From Tigriopus japonicus (Eukaryota > Arthropoda > Copepoda > Harpacticoida > Harpacticidae), in assembly GCA_010645155.1 (NCBI GenBank), contig CM021318.1, positions 8,108,311 to 8,172,310 on the forward strand: DNA of 64,000 nt, written 5' to 3'. The position numbers and the translations under genes are program-made. Each line of letters starts with the position of its first letter. The first letter of the stretch is position 1. Shown here piece by piece: positions 54,101-61,465 of the stretch. The notes under the pieces were generated by a model, which saw only the letters and a list, made by a program, of their open reading frames with translations, ran no database searches and was not told the DNA's origin.

Positions 54101-57100
54101 CTCTAAGTAAATAGAATGACTGGACTTTTCGATCGCACCCAAAAACTTGGCATTATCCGCTGCCTCCACATGATATTTGGTAATCCTTCGGTCGATGTTA
54201 TTCCATACTTTGAGAATCTTGGATTGAGCTGCTCTCAGGGTGACCAAAGTCATTCTCGCTGGTGGTGTGTTGATTTGATCCACCAAGAGTGTTAATTTCG
54301 CCCCACGAGCTTTCCAATATTCCAATTCGTCCTGTAATGTGCCCAAAAATGGAAATGAAATCCCTTCAAACTGACAGAAGAAGGCAGGAAGTACCAATCT
54401 CTGAGCACGTTTGGCCTTTGACAATTGTGCCCAGAATATGGGATTAGGATTGGACTGAGGAGCAAAGAGAGGTCTTGGGGAAAAGTGTGTGGAACCAAGT
54501 GGTTTTCTTAGTCCAAGTGTTCGTGGGTGATAGAGTTCCGTCACTCCGATATTTTGCTTGCCAAGACCTAGAAGAGCTCGTCTGACGTTTGCTCAAAGTT
54601 TTCAGATAATTCCGAAAAGACTTCTAATCAACAGTGTTCACAAACTGTTTTCATACAGCTCATGAGTGGAGAGACGGGTTTATTTTACTCGAAAGTTTTG
54701 GATTCGTGACTAACCAAAGTTACCCTATTGCAAAGTCATTGTCTCAAGTGAAGGGTTGAGAAGTCCATGAATAATGTGTTTGAACTAGCAGAAAGATTTC
54801 CAAGAAAGGAGGAAAACCTTCGAAATCATCGAGATCAAGATGGTATCCAGAGTTCAAGCCCAGGTTTTCAAAACACCCCCTTAGCTTTCTCACTTTCCCA
54901 CGCCATTTCTTGGTGGTAATATTCAAATGGGAACGTTCTTCGTTAACCATGACCTCAAGTGTGAACGCATATTCTCCTCGTGCTTATACTTATGCTGATG
55001 GTTATTATGATTATGACGATTATTATAACTTCACCTGAGGGCCGGCATCGTCCGTTTCTAGACGGAGTTGCTCGCTCTCGAGAAGGAGCTCTTGGATCTG
55101 CTTCATCCATCCTCGGATGTAGGACTCAAAGTGCTGGACGGCGTTCTCGGTTTTGAGGTACTCCCATACATCATCCAGGTTTTTGATCTTGTACGCCTCG
55201 GGTGGGTAATCCCTGATGAGGGTACCTTCTTTCCAAACCAGCTCAGCCACGCGTAACGACGACGTGAACGACCTCAGGCAAGGAAGAAGCTCCTTTTTAA
55301 CCTAATTCATAAATGAAATACTGAGTAAGCGAAAAGTGGATGTACTACTGCAACAGCAACTCAAAGTCTAAGGCTCATACAATTAGGAATATATTCCTGC
55401 GTGCTTAAAGGAGGGTAGAAAAGCATGATGGCACACGTTTTCCAAGCATTTTGATTTCGAATTTACAACAGATTCCAAGATTCAAGGTCAAAGTAAGCGT
55501 TCTTAGATTTGTTCCACCTGAAGGAATGATTTGGAACAACTTCCCGTTTCTTTGGGAAATCTTGATTGGTTTTGCACATAAATGAAATGCTTCGGAACAT
55601 TGCACATTTTGGCTGTACCACTTGTAAAGACTATTATACACTAGGTGCCTCAAATATATTTGATTGTTCTTATGTGTTAATTGGGTTTGTTATTGTGGCA
55701 ACCTAACCAACTCGTTAAAGCAATCTTTTGTTTTCTTGGATTGCCGGATACATAAAAGAATTAAAGAGTTAAAAAAATTGATTTTATTGTTGAAGCACCC
55801 TGTGGAATGAATGGCAGTTTGCATTAGCCACGTACCTTCACAAGGAGTTCCTTGCATCCCTTGTCGCCCATGCACGAAGAGAGTAGAACAGGAATGTAGA
55901 TTTTGGAAACGGTCCGCTCAATGTACCATAGCAAATAATCACCCTCCTGAGCGTTCAAAATGCCACACATGATCTCCCTTTGGAATGTTTCTTCTCTGCA
56001 TCCAATAGGAAAGAGAATAAGAACAGACAGTCAGTCCTACTGTACATATGTTGGAGATGGAACATGAATTCTACAACGCAGTACATGGAACAATAGACCA
56101 CCCGAAAGGGCTAAAGTTGGGATGCCTCTCTCCCAAAGGAATAGGCCAAGGCCCCCATAGTGGTTGGCTCTGGGTCGGTGGAGGTCTATCCATCTTTCAA
56201 GTTTGCTTTTCAAGAATTGAAAAATTCCTTCAGCCTCTAGGCGATATATATTTGGATCAGAGGGAATGGAGAGAGAGGCAGATATCTGATTGGCACCAAA
56301 CAGGATTGATTCTCTTCATTAAAGAATTCGGGGATACCTTCGTGAACGGAAAGGGAAAAGACTTGAGTATTTTGAATGATAACTTTCGTGGTGGAATTGG
56401 AACTCCTGGTTCCAATTTCAAGACGATCCATGGATTTGCGAATCGTACTGCTCATTTTCAACTTTCCGTCGACAAATGGCTCATAACTGGAGATGAAAGT
56501 GAGCTTTTGGACAGCCAAGGTGGCAGCGGTGGTGCAACAACTTGGGTCTGCAAAGTTCCACTCGGTCCCTAATGGTCCAATTTGAGAGCGGATTTTATTC
56601 ACAAATTTATCCAATTACAAGTTCCTTCTCTCTGTGTCTGTGTGTGAGTGTGTGTATCTCCCGTCTAGACACAAAAGGAGATCCCTCCACACTCGGTCAA
56701 AATGAGTCCCCTAAGGGTCTTTGAACCAGGCCTATACCCTCTGAGTAGAGGGAACACACAAATAATGGCCAACGAAACTCGCTTGGATAGCCTTTTTCTC
56801 GTGTGTGTGTGTTTTTGGCTCTGGAGCCCAAAGACCTGTCCAAGATATGAGATTATCTCGTTCTGTAATGGAGAATTAAGAGGTCAACTTGCCCAAGTGT
56901 TCGCTTGCTGGAGGTTCGAATGAAATAAATTCCGATGCCCGTGAGCCCCAACTCGGTTCCATCTTGGACGGCGAGGATCTTCTTCGTAATCACTTGTTCC
57001 TTGGTCTCTTTGAGCTCTTTGCCCTTGCGTTTGCCGCCCTTTTTGGCCTTTGCAGCCGCTTCATCCGTCTGCTCCAATTTGACCTCCTCGTCCTGTTAGG

Positions 57101-60100
57101 AGAAGATATAATAAGAAGAAAAAGACTCCATTATCATCGGTGGATTCGCGCGCCAAAATAACCGACCTTGAAGGAGTCGATTTTCGCCAAGGACGCCCTT
57201 GAAAGGTTGAGGGTAAAGCGATGAACTTTGATGATTGAAAGTTCAGGATGTTAGTAAAGCAGGGAACAGCTCGGTGGAACTGTTACTTGCAGTTGGGGCT
57301 AGATTTTGAGACGCTTGGGCGAGCAAATTTTTTCCCCAAACTGCTTTTCAAGACACCTTGCTTGGTTGGTCCATGTGAATCCAAACCAAAGTAAATCTCT
57401 GGGTGGCTAAAATGCATTTCCCCTTCCAGATTTCAAAGCTGAGCCAAAGCGGAAACAAAAGTTTGCAAGAAATCGGAAACATTTGATGCTTTTAGTTGCA
57501 ATGAAGATAAAGTGGCCTCAAATGCAATCCCTGACATTGGGAACACAATCTACGAGACGATCTCAACGGTCCAACTTTTCCCAAGGACATTTCATTTCAT
57601 GCTGGTGGCTATATTAATCTCACAAAACTAGGATGATTAAAAAGTGAAACAAAATTGAAATATCATGACAAAAGAAAAATTCAAATACTGATGCTGAAAA
57701 CATCCTTACTGGATTATTGATCAAGAAACTTTTCGTTCGAACAATTTCAAATTTGTTTCAAACTCGTTTGATTGCGAGACCTTTTTTGAACTTCATATAT
57801 AACAAGACTGCAATTCCAAAAGGAACTTTTGCAGAGGTGGAACACACTTATTCCTGCCCATTTGAACTATTACAATTACATCGACTCTTTTTCCCAGTTA
57901 TTTCTTGAGTTAAGGATCCCAAAGAGGATCTTTATTGGGACAGCTGATAAACCCGCAGTAATTCAAGATTGCAGATGTGAATAAAAGTCCTTGCTTGAAG
58001 CACCTAACGAAGGCCAAAGGGTATTTTCAACACCAGGCGGTTAACATGGCAACACTTAAACATTAGATTCGACCTTTATGAGGGAAATGTGGTTAAATTA
58101 CTAGGGTGTGTAATCTAAGGTTTAAAAGAAAGCCTTTTTAGTGAGGGAAGGCCTGTTCACTTGCAACTATTTGATGAACAAATCACTTGGGTTCCCTGGT
58201 TATTATGAACCCAAAATCTCCAGCAATATTTTGAGTTAGGACCAACTGAATATTTGATCTCTGACAAATCCGGAAGCATACCTTGCTTCCATCTAAAATG
58301 TGTTATCCGGTATTTTTGTTGGACACAATTTCCAGGAGATTCATTGGGATTAGGTCCTAATTAACTTGAGTGAAAATCTCGCGCCATTCATTTTTCGGCC
58401 TTCTAATGATAAAAAAAAACTTGTTGGCAACTGATGAACCTTTGTTTACCTGATAGTAAAACATGAGCTTCCTTGCAGAATCGGATTTATAGAGAAAGTC
58501 AAGATCATCCAACATGGTCGGATTGGAGAACATGAAGTCCATGATCTCGTGACGGAGAAGCCCGCTCAATTGGGCTATGATCTGAAAAGCAAAGCAAACG
58601 AGCTCATTTATCAACTTAATCAGAATTGGAATCCACCGAAATGATGTCATTCTTCAATGCATTGTCTATTTGATTTTTATTGTTAGTAATGGTCTAAGTG
58701 TCGGTATTTAAGGCATTTTCAGAAATGTGGAAATTGGCTATGCGGAGAAAAGAATCTATGAAAAGCTGAAAGATCAAAAGTTGGTTGTTGTTTAGAGACA
58801 AAATAGTAGGGATAAGTGGCATGAACAATTTGGGATCGAAACCAATACTTGTTGGATATTTGGTGTCGAAATTGACACCGGCAACTATATCGGCACCGAT
58901 GCCCTGCCCTGGGCCCTCATTTACAATCCTTTTTACGTCTTTTTCAGAAAATCATATATCTCCGAAAGTGCCAACACCAAAGGACAAGGTGTCGGTATCG
59001 GTATCGACACCACGCCGACATAGACTTCCTCCTATTGCTTAAAAAAGGGGTAATCTCATAATGACGAAGTATGCAGGATGAAACTGATAAAGTTCGAACC
59101 ATTTAGGACCCCTAATGGTCCGAAATCTACAATTTTCCCTGTCCGGTTTTAAGTGGCCAACCCTGTAGAATGTAAAATTTTGAAGATGAGCAACTCTATT
59201 TCTTTTGAAAACACTTAAAGTACAGTAAAGTACAGTCTTTAAGGAATGGGTTGGAAGAGTCATCATCTTGTACACTTGGCAAAAATGCTCTGGGGTACCC
59301 TTGCATCAAAAAGGTAACCTTGACTGGGGTTTTGGGATTTGATTTAAGAACCCCTCAAGGACTTGAAGGCCAAAAGCTAGAAACCAGAAAAAAATCAGCC
59401 AGAATTGGTTCCCTTCGCGGCTGATTCATCAAGCTGCTCCAAAATGTAAAAGTTACCTTCAACTTTTACCATGGCTAAGAAAACATGAAAATTCATCAAA
59501 TATTGTTTATTATTTTATTTATATATTCTTTACCTACAATCTTTATTTGACTTCATTTTTATTATAATTTTTTCAGAAAGCAAGCTGTGTCTTAATCACA
59601 ACCTTTGTATTCCTTTGATATGTAATCCTTTTATAGGAACATAATTTGCTCATTTTAGTTTTTATTAATTTATAATTTTTGAAAAAGTGAATCGTTATAA
59701 ACGTGAAGTCAACAATAACATTATAACTCAGTAAAAGAATAGATAAATGGCTCATTTAAAAATGACTCTGAAGGACATTCTCCTTCCAAAGTTTATATCC
59801 CGATCTATCTTAACAATGCCCAAAGATTATTTTATTTGGCTGGCGATGCCTTGATCAATACCATGGTTCAATAATAATAAGAAAAGAATAATTTTCGCTC
59901 AAGAAAAGTACTGCCCTCTAAGTGAGAACTTGATCCAAAGTGTTCCACTTCCCTCTCCTGGCCTTGAATTCGTATGTTTTGTATATGACACTATCATTTC
60001 ATGACCATAACACACACTCTCAAGGCTTATCAAATGAACCCCAGAGTAGCAATACTTTCCACTTCACATAGATCTCTAGAGAGTCAAAGTGAACTTGATT

Positions 60101-60298
60101 TGGCAAAAAAAATCAATAGCTCTTCCCAGAATCCCAATGGATTTATTCGTTCAAATATTGCCCTATACCCGCAAGGATTGTCTACTAGTCCCAGCTTACT
60201 TGAATAGTGAACTCATGGGTGGGATCGATCTCTCCTCGTCTGGCCTTTCGTTCGGCCTCCTCCCTCTTCTTTTGAAGTTCCTCTTCCCTGGTCGTCAT
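23895..60298 (-). CDS. DNAH5/8: Axonemal dynein heavy chain, DNAH5/DNAH8 group (complete gene, 16 exons)
   Basis: Complete 4,697-residue outer-arm dynein heavy chain, the ATP-driven motor that bends motile cilia and flagella. The CDS joins 60298-60200, 58581-58450, 57092-56893, 55995-55836, 55301-55035, 54331-53975, 53502-47728, 42578-42102, 42027-37018, 35998-35675, 34517-34362, 33611-33381, 32182-31936, 26587-26373, 25936-25762 and 24163-23895. All splice phases agree. Domain order is the tail (DHC_N1, about 190-900), the linker (DHC_N2, about 1450-1870), AAA1 (P-loop GPAGTGKT near 2016, Walker B CFDEFNRI near 2065), AAA2 (GPSGAGKT near 2298), AAA3 (GEQGSAKT near 2662), AAA4 (GVGGSGKQ near 3026), the stalk and microtubule-binding domain (about 3275-3560), AAA5/6 and the C-terminal domain ending GVALLCDIK. 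The length fits the roughly 4,600-residue family. Similarity to remembered vertebrate DNAH5 runs end to end. DNAH5 and DNAH8 cannot be separated by eye. The start has a CAAAATG context and an in-frame stop shortly upstream. Confidence 0.94.
24164..25761 (-). other. Dynein intron 15
   Basis: 1,598 bases, GTAAGC...CAG, phase 1. It contains the GAT microsatellite. No nested gene is seen. Confidence 0.9.
24450..24473. repeat. GAT trinucleotide microsatellite in dynein intron 15
   Basis: (GAT)n of about seven to eight units. It produces a poly-Asp or poly-Ile run in spurious frames. Confidence 0.75.
25762..25936 (-). CDS. DNAH5/8: Dynein heavy chain exon 15 (residues 4551-4608 plus one base)
   Basis: Encodes [20 protein letters not shown], the near-invariant 'FW.(T/S)GFF.PQ.FLT' motif of the dynein C-terminus, then EGVYIH. 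The acceptor is TTACAG|GTT. The donor CACG|GTAAGC is phase 1. Confidence 0.97.
25937..26372 (-). other. Dynein intron 14
   Basis: 436 bases, GTACAT...TTACAG, phase 0. Nothing else is seen. Confidence 0.9.
26373..26587 (-). CDS. DNAH5/8: Dynein heavy chain exon 14 (residues 4479-4550)
   Basis: Encodes [40 protein letters not shown] and [16 protein letters not shown], matching the family's C-terminal 'LG.W...L..R...F..W...GRP' block. The acceptor is CTTTCAG|TTC and the donor AAG|GTACAT, phase 0. Confidence 0.95.
26588..31935 (-). other. Dynein intron 13
   Basis: 5,348 bases, the longest intron, GTGAGT...TTTCAG, phase 1. It is mostly AT-rich. An ATG-started 173-codon frame on the opposite strand (28889-29410) has no recognisable domain and overlaps another open frame. 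No transposon ends were identified. Confidence 0.88.
31936..32182 (-). CDS. DNAH5/8: Dynein heavy chain exon 13 (residues 4397-4478 plus one base)
   Basis: Encodes [19 protein letters not shown] and [19 protein letters not shown], part of the C-terminal domain that lies across the AAA ring. The acceptor is GTCCAG|ATT. The donor ATCG|GTGAGT leaves phase 1, completed by TT in exon 14 to give Val. Confidence 0.95.
32183..33380 (-). other. Dynein intron 12
   Basis: 1,198 bases, GTACTG...CCAG, phase 0. It carries the GAAC/GGAA repeats near its 3' end. Confidence 0.9.
32205..32280. repeat. GAAC/GGAA tetranucleotide repeats in dynein intron 12
   Basis: Two clusters of GAAC units (32205-32217, 32251-32266) and a GGAA run (32269-32280) lie just upstream of exon 13's acceptor. 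Confidence 0.65.
33381..33611 (-). CDS. DNAH5/8: Dynein heavy chain exon 12 (residues 4320-4396)
   Basis: 77 codons starting [16 protein letters not shown] and ending [14 protein letters not shown], both strongly conserved C-terminal motifs of dynein heavy chains. The acceptor is TTCCAG|GTT and the donor CAG|GTACTG, phase 0. Confidence 0.96.
33612..34361 (-). other. Dynein intron 11
   Basis: 750 bases, GTAACT...TTCCAG, phase 0. It contains a poly(T)/poly(A) run near 34070. Nothing else is seen. Confidence 0.9.
34362..34517 (-). CDS. DNAH5/8: Dynein heavy chain exon 11 (residues 4268-4319)
   Basis: 52 codons beginning [20 protein letters not shown], the hallmark sequence following AAA6 in axonemal dyneins, and ending CFMLGE. 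The acceptor is TATTAG|GAA and the donor GAG|GTAACT, both phase 0. Confidence 0.96.
34518..35674 (-). other. Dynein intron 10
   Basis: 1,157 bases, GTTAGA...ATTAG, phase 0. Minus-strand frames at 34941-35643 show no dynein similarity and are treated as intronic. Confidence 0.88.
35675..35998 (-). CDS. DNAH5/8: Dynein heavy chain exon 10 (residues 4160-4267)
   Basis: 108 codons of AAA6. It starts [20 protein letters not shown] (the conserved WxLLQNCHL motif), continues with [20 protein letters not shown] and ends [11 protein letters not shown]. The acceptor is CTTTCAG|CTT and the donor CAG|GTTAGA, both phase 0. Confidence 0.96.
35999..37017 (-). other. Dynein intron 9
   Basis: 1,019 bases, GTAACA...TTTCAG, phase 0. 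Contains short GTGAGT/GAGTGA repeats near 36775-36800. No nested gene is seen. Confidence 0.9.
37018..42027 (-). CDS. DNAH5/8: Dynein heavy chain exon 9, giant exon (residues 2490-4159)
   Basis: 5,010 nt and 1,670 codons without an intron. It holds AAA3 (P-loop GEQGSAKT at 41511-41488, Walker [11 protein letters not shown]), AAA4 (GVGGSGKQ at 40419-40396) and the first stalk helix ([17 protein letters not shown] onward). Next come the microtubule-binding domain (about 3385-3485, from [11 protein letters not shown] to NKEVLPLK), the second stalk helix and AAA5 ([28 protein letters not shown]). AAA6 begins after that ([31 protein letters not shown]). A low-similarity acidic stretch ([20 protein letters not shown]) near 2509-2535 replaces the usual AAA2-AAA3 linker. 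The acceptor is TTGCAAG|GTC and the donor CAG|GTAACA. Confidence 0.97.
42102..42578 (-). CDS. DNAH5/8: Dynein heavy chain exon 8 (residues 2331-2489)
   Basis: 159 codons of AAA2 and the start of its connection to AAA3. Landmarks are [39 protein letters not shown] (Walker B region), [19 protein letters not shown] (sensor/arginine finger region) and LDWSPLL. The join [13 protein letters not shown] across intron 7 restores the invariant family sequence. The acceptor is GATTTAG|GCG and the donor CAG|GTGAGG, phase 0. Confidence 0.96.
42804..43506 (+). repeat. Left inverted arm of the hAT-like foldback element
   Basis: About 703 bases that pair with the reverse complement of 45120-45822. Matching runs include the terminal GCGCTATAATAAAAG, CCAAATTGACGCTCATGATC and GATAATTGTTCAAC. 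The arm resumes for a few bases after the nested insertion (TTGGAC at 44353-44358). Confidence 0.88.
43507..44350. mobile_element. pogo/Tigger-like MITE nested in the foldback element
   Basis: An 844-base element bounded by TA on both sides (43505-43506, 44351-44352). Its ends are CAGTCGAATTTCG and, reading inward from the right, CAGTCGAATCTTG. CAGTCGAA-type ends with a TA duplication are typical of the pogo/Tigger branch of Tc1-mariner. Subterminal copies of CTTATATC(A/G)AGA occur near both ends (about 43554, 43571, 44229, 44264). No transposase frame is seen, so it is non-autonomous. Confidence 0.78.
45112..45822 (-). repeat. Right inverted arm of the hAT-like foldback element
   Basis: This arm is the mate of the left arm. 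It is uninterrupted and preserves the empty target site AAATATTGGAC, where the left arm carries the nested pogo-like element. From that TA (45120-45121) to the outer end is 702 bases, against 703 in the left arm. Confidence 0.88.
47728..53502 (-). CDS. DNAH5/8: Dynein heavy chain exon 7, giant exon (residues 406-2330)
   Basis: A 5,775-nt uninterrupted exon of 1,925 codons covers the rest of the tail, the linker, AAA1 and the start of AAA2. Visible landmarks are [11 protein letters not shown] (tail), [18 protein letters not shown] and [14 protein letters not shown] (linker region), [35 protein letters not shown], the AAA1 P-loop GPAGTGKT at 48672-48649, FDEFNRI and [14 protein letters not shown]. 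The AAA2 P-loop GPSGAGKT is at 47826-47803. Residues around 908-945 form an acidic Ser/Asp/Glu-rich insert, and residues near 1090-1105 are Lys/Arg-rich. The acceptor is CATCTAG|GTA and the donor AAG|GTAAGT. Confidence 0.96.
53503..53974 (-). other. Dynein intron 6
   Basis: 472 bases, GTTAGT...TCTAG, phase 0. Nothing else is seen. Confidence 0.88.
53975..54331 (-). CDS. DNAH5/8: Dynein heavy chain exon 6 (residues 287-405)
   Basis: 119 codons running from [10 protein letters not shown] through [18 protein letters not shown] to KITNQ. This is the DHC_N1 tail, with the family's 'MIYSISHYYNT' motif. The acceptor is TTACAG|GAC and the donor CAG|GTTAGT. The open frame continues upstream of the acceptor, but that part has no family similarity and is taken as intron. 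Confidence 0.92.
54332..55034 (-). other. Dynein intron 5
   Basis: 703 bases, GTGAAG...TTACAG, phase 0. An open frame continues upstream from exon 6 to 54544 but has no family similarity. Confidence 0.85.
55035..55301 (-). CDS. DNAH5/8: Dynein heavy chain exon 5 (residues 198-286)
   Basis: Contains 89 codons from [10 protein letters not shown] to TDDAGPQ, part of the DHC_N1 tail that assembles with intermediate chains and other heavy chains. The acceptor is ATTAG|GTT and the donor CAG|GTGAAG, both phase 0. [14 protein letters not shown] and the repeated helical heptads are typical of this tail. Confidence 0.88.
55302..55835 (-). other. Dynein intron 4
   Basis: 534 bases, GTACGT...ATTAG, phase 0. 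Nothing else is seen. Confidence 0.87.
55836..55995 (-). CDS. DNAH5/8: Dynein heavy chain exon 4 (residues 144-197)
   Basis: One base completes a Gly codon, then the sequence reads [19 protein letters not shown] and [11 protein letters not shown]. This aligns with the family's 'NMLDAADGG...FIPAL' tail segment. The acceptor is GGATGCAG|A and the donor AAG|GTACGT, phase 0. Confidence 0.85.
55996..56892 (-). other. Dynein intron 3, probable GC-AG intron
   Basis: 897 bases beginning GCAAGT and ending TGCAG, phase 2. It is unusual in being open over long stretches on both strands: plus 56048-56572 (174 codons, ATG) and minus 56614-56237 (125 codons). No domain is recognisable on either strand. 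A TG-rich run lies at about 56633-56660. Confidence 0.78.
56893..57092 (-). CDS. DNAH5/8: Dynein heavy chain exon 3 (residues 78-143 plus two bases)
   Basis: A Lys/Glu-rich linker ([15 protein letters not shown]) is followed by [13 protein letters not shown], which matches the conserved 'LTGV.VFFIRT' segment of DNAH5/8 tails. The acceptor is CCTAACAG|GAC. The only GT near the 3' end leaves the wrong phase for exon 4. The GC donor TTGG|GCAAGT leaves two bases, exactly what exon 4 needs, so the exon is ended there. Confidence 0.82.
57093..58449 (-). other. Dynein intron 2
   Basis: 1,357 bases, GTAAAC...AACAG, phase 0. Nothing recognisable inside. Confidence 0.85.
58450..58581 (-). CDS. DNAH5/8: Dynein heavy chain exon 2 (residues 34-77)
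   Basis: Starts [18 protein letters not shown] and ends KLMFYYQ. The end matches the LMFYYQ signature near the N-terminus of DNAH5-type chains. The acceptor is TTTTCAG|ATC and the donor CAG|GTAAAC. Both boundaries are phase 0 and the exon is exactly 44 codons. Confidence 0.85.
58582..60199 (-). other. Dynein intron 1
   Basis: 1,618 bases, GTAAGC...TTTCAG, phase 0. Holds the GGTATCGG repeat cluster and a mariner-like terminus, CTACAGGGTTGGCCACTT on the minus strand near 59168-59151. The 59480-59720 part is strongly AT-rich. Confidence 0.75.
58835..59030. repeat. Degenerate repeat with GGTATCGGTATCGACACC motifs
   Basis: Short direct and inverted copies of GGTGTCG, GACACCGG and GGTATCGG cluster in the middle of dynein intron 1. 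They resemble internal sequence of a decayed MITE. Boundaries and superfamily cannot be fixed by eye. Confidence 0.25.
60200..60298 (-). CDS. DNAH5/8: Dynein heavy chain exon 1 (residues 1-33)
   Basis: This is the start exon. It encodes a charged Glu/Lys/Arg-rich helix beginning [11 protein letters not shown] and ending HEFTIQ. The ATG sits in CAAAATGA, a good arthropod-type start context, with an in-frame TAA about 10 codons upstream. The donor is CAA|GTAAGC, phase 0. The exon is short and assigned by position, start context and phase. The join to exon 2 gives a sensible N-terminus for the family, but an extra undetected 5' exon cannot be excluded. Confidence 0.75.
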
Positions 60299-61265
60299 TT
60301 TGAGGAATGTTGTGGCCTTTGAATGAACTTAATTTGTTATTAACTTGCGTTTACATTGTGTCTGACCGAATTTGACGTTGTTCCGTAAGCTTCAAACACC
60401 TTCTGCGTCTTCCCTAGTTGAAGGGATCTTCAGGCCCAGAAGAACCAGAAACATGGATTGTTGTGTAATCAATAAGAAAGACCGTTGAAGTTACAGTAAC
60501 TTGGGCCAAGCAGACTTGGAACACTGCAGACAATCAAAGTGAAAGTCATTTTCAGACGTTGTCCATTTACTTGGGAATCTTACAACGCATTACATCTAAA
60601 ATTGACCATAAAAGCTATACATAAGTACGATACATTGGTTTTTAGGGGTTTACTTAACGGGTCTTCTGGATACATTGTAATCTCTGTATATGGCTGATTC
60701 GGTATGGTTTGTAGGAAAGAAAACGTTTTTAAAACATTTGTTCCTGTAATGAATCGTCGCAAAAAACGATCTAATTAGCTAAATGGACAAGCTGAAATTC
60801 AAGTGTCTTAATACATTATAGTGGCTAAAGAGTTTGACCCAACATGATAAATTTCCCAAGTTCAAGTCTCTTTGTTCAATGTAACCTTTCTCAAGGAAGA
60901 AATGCTTAAATACCAGATGTTATCTTACCTAAACGATGCAATGACTTATTTCCACGTATTCAAACCAAAACTATTGATAATAAAGGATAAACTATATTTA
61001 GGTCCATGCTATACAAAACTTTTTACTAAAATAGTTGATGCAAAAAGTAACTTTTTATTATTTCTGTTAATGTATTGCATTAAAAGAATTGCATGAATAT
61101 TCTAAAAAGCAAAGCGATCTCTTTTCTAATCAATGGCTACTTAAGAAGTGATGAAGGAAAACTTTCGTCAAAAACGGAAATAATGCCACCGGAAAGAGGT
61201 TGCGCAAACACAATATTTCGATTCCGTTGACATTTCCTTATCGATTAAATTTAAATGAATATGTC
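60299..61265. promoter_or_regulatory. Putative divergent promoter between the dynein and ankyrin-repeat genes
   Basis: The start codons of the minus-strand dynein gene and the plus-strand ankyrin-repeat gene face away from each other across 967 bases. This stretch must hold both 5' UTRs and core promoters unless distal non-coding exons exist. A perfect 15-base palindrome AAGTTACAGTAACTT lies at 60488-60502. One half (AGTAAC) resembles an RFX X-box half-site, but the other half does not fit the consensus. No convincing TATA box is seen. Open frames inside (for example 60872-61096) are AT-rich and unrecognisable. Confidence 0.4.
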
Positions 61266-61465
61266 ATGGATTCTGAGCTCGAAGATCTCCCGTCCGTTCC
61301 CGAAGGTTCATTACTTCACCAGTTTATTGCCGATGGTAATGATGAAAAATTGTCGGAATACATACGACGCAAAGTTTGTCTGGAAGTTCCAAGTACTTTC
61401 GGTCTCACTCCACTACAAACTGCTTGCTTCAAGCGGAAACAACGCATGGTCGACCTTCTACTGGA
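61266..61465 (+). CDS. Ankyrin-repeat gene exon 1 (residues 1-66 plus two bases)
   Basis: Starts MDSELEDLPSVPEGSLLHQF and runs into the first ankyrin repeat, ending MVDLLL plus GA. The donor GA|GTAAGT is phase 2, and A from exon 2 completes Glu67. Confidence 0.82.

Noticed and set aside
54332..54544. Upstream extension of dynein exon 6 in an open frame.
   Set aside because: The sequence is Pro/Ser-rich without family similarity. A good acceptor (TTACAG) at 54332 joins exon 5 to exon 6 in phase and restores the conserved GP(Q)DELEYW context.
61200..61265. Longer N-terminus for the ankyrin-repeat protein starting at 61200.
   Set aside because: The codon there is TTG, and there is no in-frame ATG between the upstream stop at 61152 and 61266. 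The ATG at 61266 is therefore used.
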